A DNA stretch of 22,303 bases from contig VBAE01000113.1 of assembly GCA_005882415.1 (NCBI GenBank), positions 1 to 22,303 of the forward strand, written 5' to 3'. A program made the translations under genes and the position numbers. The DNA comes from Alphaproteobacteria bacterium (GTDB taxonomy: Bacteria; Pseudomonadota; Alphaproteobacteria; Sphingomonadales; Sphingomonadaceae). Positions 1 through 6,847 of the stretch are shown here, in pieces (the first letter of the stretch is position 1; each line of letters begins with the position of its first letter). The notes beneath the pieces were generated by a model, which was given only the letters and a program-made list of their open reading frames with translations, had not been told where the DNA came from and ran no database searches.

Positions 1-1
1 C

Positions 2-328
2 TTCCAGGTGCTGAAGCCCGGCACGGGGCCCAAGCCCACCGCGACCGACCAGGTGCTGGTCACCTATGAGGGCCATCTCGCCGACGGCACCCTGTTCGAC
101 GCAAGTGCCCAGCCGGTCGCCTTCCCTGTCGCCGCCCTGATCCCCGGCTTCACCGAGGGGCTTCAGCTGATGGCCAAGGGTGGGCGCTACAAGCTCTGGA
201 TCCCGCCGGCGATCGGCTATGGCGACAAGACGGTCGGCGACGGGGCGATCCCGCCCAATTCCGAGCTCGAATTCATCGTCACCCTGCTCGACATCGCCCC
301 CGTGGAGGCCGCGCCCGCCGCCAAGTAG
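2..328 (+). CDS. FKBP-type peptidyl-prolyl cis-trans isomerase, 3' part only
   Basis: The 5' end lies outside the window and the frame is open from base 2. The visible ~108 residues are a nearly complete FKBP domain. It has VTYEGHLADGTLFDAS (the family's Y-x-G-x-L-x-D-G-x-x-F-D-x-S strand and loop), LIPGFTEGLQLMAKGG, the hydrophobic-pocket stretch WIPPAIGYGD and the final strand ELEFIVTLLDI. FKBPs isomerise Xaa-Pro peptide bonds and help folding. In Sphingomonadales, versions like this are usually exported with an N-terminal signal peptide, which cannot be seen here. The tail is short and Ala/Pro-rich, ending in AAK. A GTG at base 8 could be mistaken for a start, but it lies inside the domain. 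A small GC-rich hairpin follows the stop. The family call is secure; location and full length are unknown. Confidence 0.93.
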   Translation, partial: FQVLKPGTGPKPTATDQVLVTYEGHLADGTLFDASAQPVAFPVAALIPGFTEGLQLMAKGGRYKLWIPPAIGYGDKTVGDGAIPPNSELEFIVTLLDIAPVEAAPAAK

Positions 329-340
329 GCGCAAGTGAAC

Positions 341-357
341 GGGGGAACGCTTCCCCC
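341..357 (+). terminator. Possible weak terminator hairpin after the FKBP gene
   Basis: A perfect 7-bp stem (GGGGGAA / TTCCCCC) with a CGC loop lies 12 bases after the FKBP stop codon. No T-run follows, so a classical intrinsic terminator is not shown. It could still stabilise the 3' end. The rest of the 329-432 gap shows nothing else I can name except the GAGGA Shine-Dalgarno at 426-430 for the next gene. Confidence 0.35.
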
Positions 358-432
358 GGCGCTCCGTTCTCCAGGCACTCTCGGACACGAGGCCGCCGGC
401 GCTCGTCGCCGTAACTGCCGCTTGCGAGGACC

Positions 433-1221
433 ATGAGCACGACGTTGAGCAGCATCGATTCGGCCCTGTTCGAGCCGCCGCCCGAGGCGGTCGATTTCTA
501 TGTCGAGAGCCTGAAGCTGCTCCAGGAGTCCGAAATCCCCTTCCTCCTGTCGGGGACCTACGCCCTCTCCTGCTTCACCGGGATCACCCGCCCGACCAAG
601 GATCTCGACGTCTTCTGCAAGCCGTCGGACGCGCCCCGAATCCTCGCCTTCTTTCAGGAGCGCGGCTACAAAATCGAGGTCGAGGACGTCCGCTGGATCG
701 GCAAGGTCTGGAAGGAGGAGCATTTTTTCGACGTCATCTTCAACATCTCCTCCGCCTCCATCCCGATCACCGACGAATGGTTTGCGGTGGCCTATGATGC
801 GGAGGTCTACGGCACCAACGTGCGGGTGACCCCGCCCACCCAGTTCATCCTCTCGAAGCTCTTCCTCCAGACGCGCTACCGCTACGACGCGGCCGACGTC
901 GTCCACACCATCCTGATCAAGCATGACGAGATCGACTGGAAGTGGCTGCTTTCGAACATGGAGCTCTATTGGGAGGTGCTGCTGATCAACATCCTCAATT
1001 TCCGCTTCGTCTACCCGACCGAGCGGGACCTCATTCCTCGCTGGCTCTACGAGGAGCTGCTCACCCGCCTCAAGAACCAGGACGCGATGCCCGCGGCTTC
1101 GATCAAGATCTGCCGCGGCCGGCTGATCAGCCCGACGGACTATGTCGTCGACGTGACCGAATGGGGTTTCGCGGACGTCGTCGGCAAGGGAGTGGACGAG
1201 AAGCATGAACCCCACCACTGA
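433..1221 (+). CDS. Minimal nucleotidyltransferase-fold protein, coupled to the downstream phosphoesterase
   Basis: The 262-residue protein has the pol-beta-type nucleotidyltransferase signature: a S40-G41 turn in FLLSGTYAL, then RPTKDLDVF with acidic pair D57/D59, and a third acidic residue D100 in FFDVIF. This triad normally binds two metal ions and transfers an NMP group. The C-terminal half is helical and rich in Trp, Tyr and Leu, perhaps for substrate binding. It resembles the broad group annotated as 'nucleotidyltransferase family protein', distantly like AbiEii; the substrate is unknown. The start is an ATG with GAGGA at 426-430. Its last 17 bases overlap the metallophosphoesterase start, so the two are probably translated together. 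No signal peptide or membrane segment is visible. Fold confidence is good; biological role is unknown. Confidence 0.8.
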   Translation: MSTTLSSIDSALFEPPPEAVDFYVESLKLLQESEIPFLLSGTYALSCFTGITRPTKDLDVFCKPSDAPRILAFFQERGYKIEVEDVRWIGKVWKEEHFFDVIFNISSASIPITDEWFAVAYDAEVYGTNVRVTPPTQFILSKLFLQTRYRYDAADVVHTILIKHDEIDWKWLLSNMELYWEVLLINILNFRFVYPTERDLIPRWLYEELLTRLKNQDAMPAASIKICRGRLISPTDYVVDVTEWGFADVVGKGVDEKHEPHH

Positions 1222-1954
1222 CGCCCCCACCGCGCCGGGGCGGCCGATCACGCTCGCAGCGATAGGCGACCTCCATGTCAGCGAGACCAGCCAGGGCCGG
1301 TACCGCGCGATGTTCGAGGAGATGTCGGAAGCCGCGGACGTGGTCGCTCTGTGCGGCGACCTCACCAATTTCGGCAAGCTGAGCGAGGCCGAGATTCTGG
1401 CGGAAGACCTCCAGGGCTGTACAATCCCGGTCGTCGCGGTGCTCGGCAATCACGATTACGAATGCGGCGTTCCGGGCGAGGTGTCGAAGATCCTGCAGCA
1501 GGCGGGCGTCACCATGCTCGGCGAGCAGGCGACGGTGGTCGAAGGCGTGGGCTTCGCCGGCGCCAAGGGCTTCATCGGCGGCTTCGGCCGCGGCGAATTG
1601 GGCGCGTTCGGCGAGGAGGCGATCAAGGTCTTCGTCGACGAATCGCGCAACGAGGCGCGGATCCTGGAGAATGCCTTGCGGTCGCTGCGCACCGAGCGGA
1701 CGGTGGCGGTGCTCCATTACGCCCCGATCGCCGAGACGGTGGAAGGCGAGCCGCCCGAAATCTTCCCTTTCCTCGGCTCCTCGCGCCTAGCCCATGCGGT
1801 CGACCGCTTCGACAATGTGAAGGCGGTGGTTCACGGCCATGCCCACCGCGGCACCTACGAAGGCGCCACCCCCCGCGGCATCCCCGTCTACAATTGCGCC
1901 CAGTTCGTGGTCGAGCCCGCCTTCGGGCGCCCCTACGCCTTGCTGGAGATCTAA
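1205..1954 (+). CDS. Calcineurin-like metallophosphoesterase
   Basis: The 249-residue protein contains all the metal-binding blocks of the calcineurin-like phosphoesterase superfamily in order: GDLHV (D22, H24), CGDLTNFG (D52), GNHDYE (N82, H83), LHYAP (H171) and VVHGHAHRG (H210, H212). Such enzymes use a two-metal centre to hydrolyse phosphomonoesters or phosphodiesters; the substrate cannot be read from sequence. The protein looks cytosolic, with no signal peptide. The ATG at 1205 lies inside the end of the nucleotidyltransferase gene in another frame, indicating translational coupling. A nucleotidyl-adding and a phosphoester-cleaving enzyme in one operon suggests opposing or sequential reactions on one substrate, which is inference. 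A structured repeat begins directly after the TAA stop. Confidence 0.92.
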   Translation: MNPTTDAPTAPGRPITLAAIGDLHVSETSQGRYRAMFEEMSEAADVVALCGDLTNFGKLSEAEILAEDLQGCTIPVVAVLGNHDYECGVPGEVSKILQQAGVTMLGEQATVVEGVGFAGAKGFIGGFGRGELGAFGEEAIKVFVDESRNEARILENALRSLRTERTVAVLHYAPIAETVEGEPPEIFPFLGSSRLAHAVDRFDNVKAVVHGHAHRGTYEGATPRGIPVYNCAQFVVEPAFGRPYALLEI

Positions 1955-2093
1955 CTGCCTCCCCATCGTTAGATGGGGAGGGGGACCAGCGGAGCTGGTG
2001 GAGGGGTGACAGGGCTCAGAGTCGGTGTTCGGTCACCCCTCCACCACCTTCGGTGGTCCCCCTCCCCCCGAGCTAGCGCTCGCGGGGAGGCAG
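1955..2093. repeat. Nested-palindrome intergenic repeat, copy A
   Basis: This 139-bp imperfect palindrome starts at the base after the phosphoesterase stop and ends 8 bases before the stop of the opposing gene. The outer arms CTGCCTCCCC (1955-1964) and GGGGAGGCAG (2084-2093) pair. The inner 14-bp arms 1997-2010 and 2032-2045 (GGTGGAGGGGTGAC and its complement) pair perfectly around a 21-nt loop. Between them are small hairpins: 1959-1980 (9-bp stem), 1985-1999 (ACCAGC-GGA-GCTGGT) and 2043-2057 (ACCACC-TTC-GGTGGT). Copies B and C share the plan. The element is non-coding and lies between convergent genes, so a bidirectional terminator or mRNA 3'-end stabiliser is likely. No mobilising gene is present. 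Confidence 0.9.
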
Positions 2094-2101
2094 GGGTGGG
2101 T

Positions 2102-2915
2102 CTACCGACGCCCCGGTTGCGGCACCGGCTGAGGCGCGGCAGCAGGCGGCTTCTGATCGAGCAGCGCCGCCGTCTCGATCGTATCCAGCGCCTGGCGGAC
2201 CGCGACGTAGCGCCGCGCGTCGACGATCCACTTCGCCGCCTGGTCCCGCGCCGGCATCCGAAGGACCTCGGCTAAAGCCACCGCAACGTCCCCGGACTCG
2301 AGCTGCGCGGTCGCGCGCTTCAGTCTTTCCTCGGGGAGCGGCGAGGGGGTGTTTTCGCGGCGGATGGTGATGAGGTCGCCGAGCTCGGCCTTGAACGCGC
2401 CCCACCAGCTTTGGCCCGGCCCGCCGCCGGTCAACGAAGGGGCGGCGGCGGCGAGCTCTTCGCGGAGCTGCTGGAGGGTGATCGGGGCGCGGGCGCCGGT
2501 CAGGATCGTGCCCACCGCCTGCGGCTGGGTTTGGGCGAAGCGCTGGCGGAGCAGGCCTTCCAGATAGCCGAGCTGGACCCCGCGACATGTCGATGGCGGC
2601 GAGGCGCTCCTCGACCCGGCTCACCCGGCGCATCGTCTCCGGGTCGATCACGAGGCGCTCGGCGCCGGGCGGCAGGTCCGCCTGCGGCTGCGGCGCCTCG
2701 GCCTCGACGCTGACGGCGGGGGCGGGTGCCTGCTCGACCGGCGGGGCAGGGGCCGGTGCTATGCCGAGCATCGCCGCGCCCGCGCTCCAGCGGGTGAGCA
2801 GCCAGGCCATGGCCGCGATGCCCGCGATGAAGGCTATGAGGGGCAGGACGAGCAGCGACGCGAGCGAGCGGCGCGGCCGCACTCCGATTTCCGCCGGCTG
2901 ATATTCCACGCTCAT
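2102..2915 (-). pseudogene. Mitofilin-like inner-membrane protein, interrupted by a one-base frameshift
   Basis: This gene follows hemC-hemD and overlaps hemD by four bases (ATGA, 2912-2915), the place where alphaproteobacteria often carry a mitofilin/COG4223-like membrane protein. The N-terminus has one membrane segment (about residues 19-41), a Pro/Ala linker and a predicted coiled coil (DPETMRRVSRVEERLAAIDM). After about residue 111 the frame is lost. The sensible C-terminus (YLEGLLRQRF, then GARAPITLQQLREELAAA, to QPGRR) continues in the next frame and stops at 2102. Removing one base from the C run at 2578-2581 restores a ~270-residue protein. The lesion is seen directly. Whether it is sequencing error, real mutation or frameshifting cannot be decided here. 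Function is inferred only: membrane scaffolding or haem-pathway association. Confidence 0.78.
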
Positions 2916-3586
2916 CCGCGGCCGTCCTTACGCTTGAACGCGCTTCTTTTGCACAAGCTGGCGGCAAGCTCCAGCAAAGCCGCATCCCGCGGCGCCTCCG
3001 CTACGTGCTTCGAACGCCACCCCTCGCCCGCGGCTTCGGCCGCCGCAGCGCTGATCGCTGCGATCCGGATGCGGCTTTTGTCCTCCACGAGGTTGGCGAA
3101 CAACGCCGCCGCCCGAGGCGAGTGGAGAAGGGCGAGGGCGCCCGGCGCCACAGGCGGAAGCTCGGCGACCGGCTCGCTCGCATAGACCACGCAGCGGACC
3201 AGCCCCTCCCGCTCTAGCGCGATATGGTCCCGTCCGCAGAGGTGAAGCACCTGGTCTCCGTGTATGTCCGCCAGCGCGGCAGCGCCGTCTGATGGGCCCA
3301 CATAGACCTCCGTGAAACCGGCAGCCCCGGCCGCCGCTGCGGTCGCGTCCCCGACGGCGTAGCAGGGCAGATGGAGATAGGGGCCCAGGCCCTCGCCGCC
3401 ATGGCGGGCCGCGTTGGCGCTGGTGAGCAGCACCGCGTCGAAATCGGTAGGCTCCGGTGGCTGCCACTCGAGCGGTGCCACAACAAACAGCGGCGCCACC
3501 GCCGCCCGAAGGCCCAGCGCCTCCGCCCGCGCCGCGGTCTCCGAAGCGCCGGGCTCCGGCCTCAGGATGATTATGTCGGGCGTCAC
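2912..3586 (-). CDS. hemD: Uroporphyrinogen-III synthase
   Basis: The 224-residue protein is of usual length for HemD, which closes and inverts ring D of hydroxymethylbilane to give uroporphyrinogen III in haem synthesis. The family is poorly conserved, but the expected layout is present: an N-terminal IILRPEPGASETA strand-loop, FDAVLLTSANAARH (the 'TS-x-N-A' motif), CYAVGDATAAAA and a second domain with LLHSPRAAALFANL. It sits directly downstream of hemC, overlapping it by four bases (3583-3586), which strongly supports the call. The mitofilin-like gene starts in its last codons. The protein is cytosolic. No regulatory signal of its own is visible, so it is probably transcribed and translated with hemC. 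Confidence 0.92.
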   Translation of the reverse strand: MTPDIIILRPEPGASETAARAEALGLRAAVAPLFVVAPLEWQPPEPTDFDAVLLTSANAARHGGEGLGPYLHLPCYAVGDATAAAAGAAGFTEVYVGPSDGAAALADIHGDQVLHLCGRDHIALEREGLVRCVVYASEPVAELPPVAPGALALLHSPRAAALFANLVEDKSRIRIAAISAAAAEAAGEGWRSKHVAEAPRDAALLELAASLCKRSAFKRKDGRG

Positions 3587-4494
3587 CGGGCGAACAAAGC
3601 CCTCAGCGCCGGGGAGGCGCGGGCGAGGAGCTGGCGGGCGAGCTCCACCGGCGCTGTCTCGTCGTCGACGCCGAAGAGGGCGTCGCAGCTTTCCATCTCG
3701 CGCCCGTCGCCGGTCAATATCTCCGCCCGGAGCCGGATCGAATCCCCCTCCAGCTGCGCCAGCGCCGCCACCGGGGAGTGACAGTCACCGCCGAGTCCGA
3801 CCAGAAGCCGCCGCTCGGCCGAGACGCAGGCGTGGGTCGCGGCATCGTCGATCGCCGCCGCCAGCCCGTGGATCCTCTTGTCGCCGGCCCTGACCTCGAC
3901 CCCCACCGCCCCCTGCGCCGGGGCGGGGAGGAAATCCTCGAGCACCGCCCCCAGCTCGTGACGCCCCAGCCGGTCCAACCCCGCCGCGGCGAGCAAAGTC
4001 GCGTCCGCCTCGCCGGTCTCGATCTTCCTCAGCCGAGTCTCCACATTGCCGCGGATGGGGACGATGTTGAGGTCGGGCCGCCTCCTCAGCAGCTGCGCCT
4101 CCCGCCGCGGCGACGAGGTCCCCACCCGCGCCCCCGGCGGAAGCGCCTCCAGGCTCTCCGCCCCGATCAGCCGGTCGCGCACGTCAGCCCGCGGAAGCAT
4201 CGCCGCGATTGCGAGCTCGGTCGGCCGGACGCTCTCGACGTCCTTCATCGAATGGACCGACATGTCGGTGCCGCCCTCGATCAATTGCCGGTCGAGCTCC
4301 TTGGTCCACAGCGCCTTGCCGCCGACTTCGGACAGCGGCCGATCGCGGATCAGGTCGCCGCTGGTGGTGATTGGGACGATCTCGATCCGGTCCGCGGTCC
4401 AGCCATGGACGTCGCGGAGCGCGGTTGCGACCATCCTGGCCTGTGCCATTGCCAGCGGCGAGCCGCGGGTGCCGATGCGGTAGATCTGGGGCAT
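3583..4494 (-). CDS. hemC: Hydroxymethylbilane synthase (porphobilinogen deaminase)
   Basis: HemC condenses four porphobilinogen units into hydroxymethylbilane in cytosolic haem synthesis. The 303-residue protein shows RIGTRGSPLAMAQA at the N-terminus, GGKALWTKELD, HSMKDV with catalytic D85, GTSSPRREAQL, RGNVETRLRK, APAQGAVGVE and GGDCHSPVAA. C238 in the last motif attaches the dipyrromethane cofactor. Nothing needed for activity is missing. It is the first gene of a three-gene overlapping operon (hemC-hemD-mitofilin-like) and is divergent from tsaD with only 43 bp between starts, a common alphaproteobacterial arrangement that implies back-to-back promoters. The ATG at 4494 precedes the conserved RIGTRGS block by the usual few residues. 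Confidence 0.98.
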   Translation of the reverse strand: MPQIYRIGTRGSPLAMAQARMVATALRDVHGWTADRIEIVPITTSGDLIRDRPLSEVGGKALWTKELDRQLIEGGTDMSVHSMKDVESVRPTELAIAAMLPRADVRDRLIGAESLEALPPGARVGTSSPRREAQLLRRRPDLNIVPIRGNVETRLRKIETGEADATLLAAAGLDRLGRHELGAVLEDFLPAPAQGAVGVEVRAGDKRIHGLAAAIDDAATHACVSAERRLLVGLGGDCHSPVAALAQLEGDSIRLRAEILTGDGREMESCDALFGVDDETAPVELARQLLARASPALRALFAR

Positions 4495-4537
4495 GCGGCG
4501 CTTGTGCTAGCGGCTCGGGCAGTGGCAGGGAAGCAGG
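4495..4537. promoter_or_regulatory. hemC / tsaD divergent intergenic region
   Basis: These 43 bp separate the start codons of the divergent hemC and tsaD genes, so they must hold, or overlap with, both promoters unless these lie inside the genes. I see no convincing -35/-10 pair. The tsaD-proximal end contains purine-rich GGGAAGCAGG just before the ATG, a usable Shine-Dalgarno sequence. Confidence 0.5.
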
Positions 4538-5468
4538 ATGAGCCTGATCCTCGGCATAGAATCGAGCTGCGACGAGACTGCGGCGGCCCTGGTCACCTCC
4601 GACCGGCGGATGCTCGCCCACAAGCTCGCCGGCCAGGAAGCCGCCCACCGGCCGTTCGGCGGCGTGGTTCCGGAGATCGCCGCGCGGGCGCATGTCGAGA
4701 TATTGCCGGCTTTGGTCCAGGACGTGCTGGCCGAAGCGGGCGTGTCGCTGGACGAGGTCGATGCGATCGCCGCCACCGCCGGGCCGGGGCTGATCGGTGG
4801 CGTCATGGTGGGCCTGGTTACCGCCAAGGGTTCTGCTCGTCTCCGGCGGCCACTGCCAATTGCTGTTCGTGGAAGGGGTCGGCCGCTACCGGCGCCTCGC
4901 CACCACCATCGACGACGCCGCCGGCGAGGCGTTCGACAAAAGCGCGAAGCTGCTCGGCCTCGGCTTCCCCGGGGGCCCCGCGGTGGAGCGCGCCGCGGCG
5001 GAAGGGGACGCGCGGGCCGTCCCGCTCCCCCGCCCTTTGGTCGGAAGCGACGAGCCGCATTTCTCCTTCGCCGGGCTGAAGAGCGCGGTGCTCCGCGCCC
5101 GCGATTCCGGGAAATATTCGGCGGAGGACATCGCCGCCTCCTTCCAGCAGGCGGTGGTCGACTGCCTCGTCGACCGAACCCGCCGCGCCCTCGCGGCCGT
5201 TCCGCAGGCCACGGCCTTGGTCGTCGCGGGCGGAGTCGCGGCCAACCAGGCTGTGCGCGGCGCTCTGACCGGCCTTGCCGCCGAGCGGGGCCTCCCCTTT
5301 GTCGCCCCGCCTCTGTGGCTGTGCACCGACAATGCGGCGATGATCGCCTGGGCGGGCGCGCTTCGCTTCGAGGCGGGGCTGGTCGACGGCCTCGACGCCC
5401 CCGCCCGCGCCCGCTGGCCGCTCGATCCGTCCGCCGAGAAAGCGCGCGGCGCGGGGGTGAAGGCGTGA
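4538..5468 (+). pseudogene. tsaD: tRNA N6-adenosine threonylcarbamoyltransferase, with internal out-of-frame deletion
   Basis: TsaD transfers the threonylcarbamoyl group onto A37 of ANN-decoding tRNAs. Residues 1-98 are normal (LGIESSCDETAAALV, GGVVPEIAARAHVE, TAGPGLIGG, up to VTAKG). At about 4829 the text jumps to LLVSGGHCQLL in another frame, continuing normally (DDAAGEAFDKSAKLLGL, FSFAGLKSAVL, VVAGGVAANQAVR, CTDNAAMIAWAG) to a TGA at 5466-5468. By comparison with E. coli TsaD about 34 residues are absent, including the H-x-x-x-H motif (HHMEGH in E. coli) that binds the metal. The frame change requires a loss of 3n+2 bases, about 101. As written the gene cannot make active TsaD, which is nearly universally essential. 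Its stop overlaps the gpsA GTG start. Confidence 0.93.
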
Positions 5469-6442
5469 AGATCGGAATCATCGGCGGCGGCGCCTGGGGG
5501 ACGGCCCTCGCCCAGGTCGCAGCGGAGGGGGGCGAGACCCTCCTCTGGGCCCGTGAGCCGGAGGTGGTCGAGGGCGTCAACGACCACCACGAGAACCGGC
5601 TCTTCCTCCCCGCTATTCCGCTCGACCCTTCGATCCGCGCCACCGGCGACCTTGCAGACCTCGCCGATTGCGGCGCCCTCCTCGTCGTCACCCCTGCCCA
5701 GCATATGCGCTCGGTGCTCCGTTCGCTGCCTCCGCTGGAGGTGCCGCTGGTGCTCTGCGCCAAGGGCATGGAGGAGGCGACGATGGAGCTGATGCACGAC
5801 GTCGCCCACGAAGCGCAGGCGGCAGCGCCGCTGGCGGTCCTGTCGGGTCCTACCTTTGCGCATGAGGTGGCGGCGCGGCAGCCGGCGGCGGTGACTTTGG
5901 CGGTGAAGGACCGCGAGGTCGGGGAACGCCTCCGCGCCCGAATCGCGCGGCCCTGGTTCCGGCCCTATCTCTCGGACGACGTGGTCGGCGCGGAGATCGG
6001 GGGCGCGGTCAAGAACGTCCTCGCCATCGCCTGCGGCGTGGTCGAGGGGCGGCGCCTGGGCCTCAATGCCCGCTCAGCCCTCATCTCGCGCGGTTTCGCC
6101 GAAATGACCCGCTTCGGGTTGGCCAAAGGCGCGAGGGCCGAGACTCTGGCGGGCCTGTCGGGGCTAGGCGACCTCGTCCTAACCTGCTCCTCCACCAGCA
6201 GCCGCAACTTCTCCCTCGGCAAAGGGCTAGGGGAAGGCCGCTCCGCCCCCGAACTCCTCGCCGACCGCCGCACAATAGCCGAAGGCGCCTTCACCGCCCC
6301 CGTCCTCCAGCGCGCGGCGAAGGAGGCAGGCGTAGACATGCCGATAGTAGCCGCCGTCTGCGCCCTCCTGGCCGGCGAAGCCTCGGTAGACCAGGTCGTA
6401 GAACGCCTCCTCTCCCGCCCGCTGCGCAGCGAGGGGGTCTGA
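5465..6442 (+). CDS. gpsA: Glycerol-3-phosphate dehydrogenase [NAD(P)+]
   Basis: GpsA reduces dihydroxyacetone phosphate to sn-glycerol 3-phosphate for phospholipid synthesis. The 325-residue protein begins KIGIIGGGAWGTALA, the GxGxxG nucleotide-binding loop, followed by LVVTPAQHMRSVL, VLCAKGME, LSGPTFAHEVA, GAEIGGAVKNVLAIACG (catalytic Lys in AVKN) and LSGLGDLVLTCSS-SRN. The length is right and no lesion is visible. The start is GTG at 5465, inside the tsaD stop (GTGA overlap). The first five residues match the family, so no earlier start is needed. Because of the tsaD lesion, the tsaD N-terminal frame stays open into gpsA, giving an apparent 634-residue fusion; this is an artefact of high GC. 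The gene ends in front of repeat copy B. Confidence 0.97.
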   Translation: MKIGIIGGGAWGTALAQVAAEGGETLLWAREPEVVEGVNDHHENRLFLPAIPLDPSIRATGDLADLADCGALLVVTPAQHMRSVLRSLPPLEVPLVLCAKGMEEATMELMHDVAHEAQAAAPLAVLSGPTFAHEVAARQPAAVTLAVKDREVGERLRARIARPWFRPYLSDDVVGAEIGGAVKNVLAIACGVVEGRRLGLNARSALISRGFAEMTRFGLAKGARAETLAGLSGLGDLVLTCSSTSSRNFSLGKGLGEGRSAPELLADRRTIAEGAFTAPVLQRAAKEAGVDMPIVAAVCALLAGEASVDQVVERLLSRPLRSEGV

Positions 6443-6462
6443 GGGCGCAGGCGGCGGCGCAC

Positions 6463-6597
6463 CTGCCTCCCCATTGCGGAGCGATGGGGAGGGGGGCCGC
6501 CGAAGGCGGTGGAGGGGTGACATGGCTCTGATTCCGAGTTCGGTCACCCCTCCACCAGCTTCGCTGGTCCCCCTCCCCAACTACGTTGGGGAGGCAG
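6463..6597. repeat. Nested-palindrome intergenic repeat, copy B
   Basis: This 135-bp relative of copy A begins 20 bases after the gpsA stop and ends 16 bases before the stop of the opposing small gene. The outer arms CTGCCTCCCC (6463-6472) and GGGGAGGCAG (6588-6597) are identical to those of copy A. The inner 14-bp arms 6508-6521 and 6543-6556 are also identical to copy A and enclose a 21-nt loop that matches copy A at 16 of 21 positions. The small hairpins differ in sequence but keep pairing: CCGCC-GAA-GGCGG (6497-6509), ACCAGC-TTC-GCTGGT (6554-6568) and CTCCCCAAC-TAC-GTTGGGGAG (6575-6595). Confidence 0.9.
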
Positions 6598-6613
6598 TGG
6601 CGGGGGCGATCCC

Positions 6614-6781
6614 CTAGAAGTCCCAGCACCTCCCGCCGCTCTCCCAATCCCCATAACGCGTGGGTTCCTCGCCTTTGGGGCCGCCGGATTCCTCCCCGGC
6701 CTCCGGCGCCGCCGGCTCGGGAGCAGGCTCAGCCTTCTTCCAGTGCGCGGGTGGCTTCACATCTGCCGGGCGCTGGCCCAT
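6614..6781 (-). CDS. DUF1674 / succinate dehydrogenase assembly factor 4 homologue
   Basis: This short gene encodes 55 residues ending in GEEPTRYGDWESGGRCWDF, closely matching the DUF1674/SDHAF4 signature (GPEPTRYGDWE..GRC.DF). The N-terminal half is a Pro/Ala/Glu-rich linker after PPAHWKKAEP. In mitochondria SDHAF4 binds the flavinylated succinate dehydrogenase subunit during complex II assembly. The bacterial protein is assumed similar, but the sdh genes are not in this window. The ATG at 6781 gives the usual family length; longer upstream reading frames lack family resemblance. It is convergent with gpsA across repeat B and divergent from htpX. Confidence 0.9.
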   Translation of the reverse strand: MGQRPADVKPPAHWKKAEPAPEPAAPEAGEESGGPKGEEPTRYGDWESGGRCWDF

Positions 6782-6791
6782 TGCGGCTCCG

Positions 6792-6822
6792 ATTGAACAA
6801 AGGGGTCGTGCCACCCACATCT
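6792..6822 (+). promoter_or_regulatory. Candidate heat-shock (sigma-32-type) promoter for htpX
   Basis: ATTGAAC at 6792-6798 matches the sigma-32 -35 box (CTTGAAA) at five of seven positions. CCACATCT at 6815-6822 matches the -10 box (CCCCATnT) at all but one defined position. The gap is 16 nt, at the upper limit of the E. coli range. Transcription would begin near 6829, leaving a short leader with GAGAGG (6831-6836) as ribosome-binding site. HtpX is a known heat-shock-regulated protease in many bacteria, which makes the match plausible. One match by eye is weak evidence. Confidence 0.4.
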
Positions 6823-6847
6823 CGGACGTGGAGAGGCAAGGCGCAAG

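Noticed and set aside
217..1449. Long antisense open frame (410 codons) opposite the nucleotidyltransferase and phosphoesterase genes
   Set aside because: High GC leaves few stop codons in antisense frames. The predicted peptide has no recognisable motif and the sense genes have clear catalytic residues.
1973..2275. Small ORF of 100 codons running through repeat copy A
   Set aside because: It consists of repeat sequence plus antisense to the mitofilin-like gene, with no ribosome-binding site or family resemblance.
4538..6442. Apparent 634-residue TsaD-GpsA fusion protein
   Set aside because: The middle third (about 4830-5464) is tsaD read out of frame and is Arg/Pro-rich nonsense. The fusion exists only because the tsaD lesion shifts frame; gpsA has its own GTG start.
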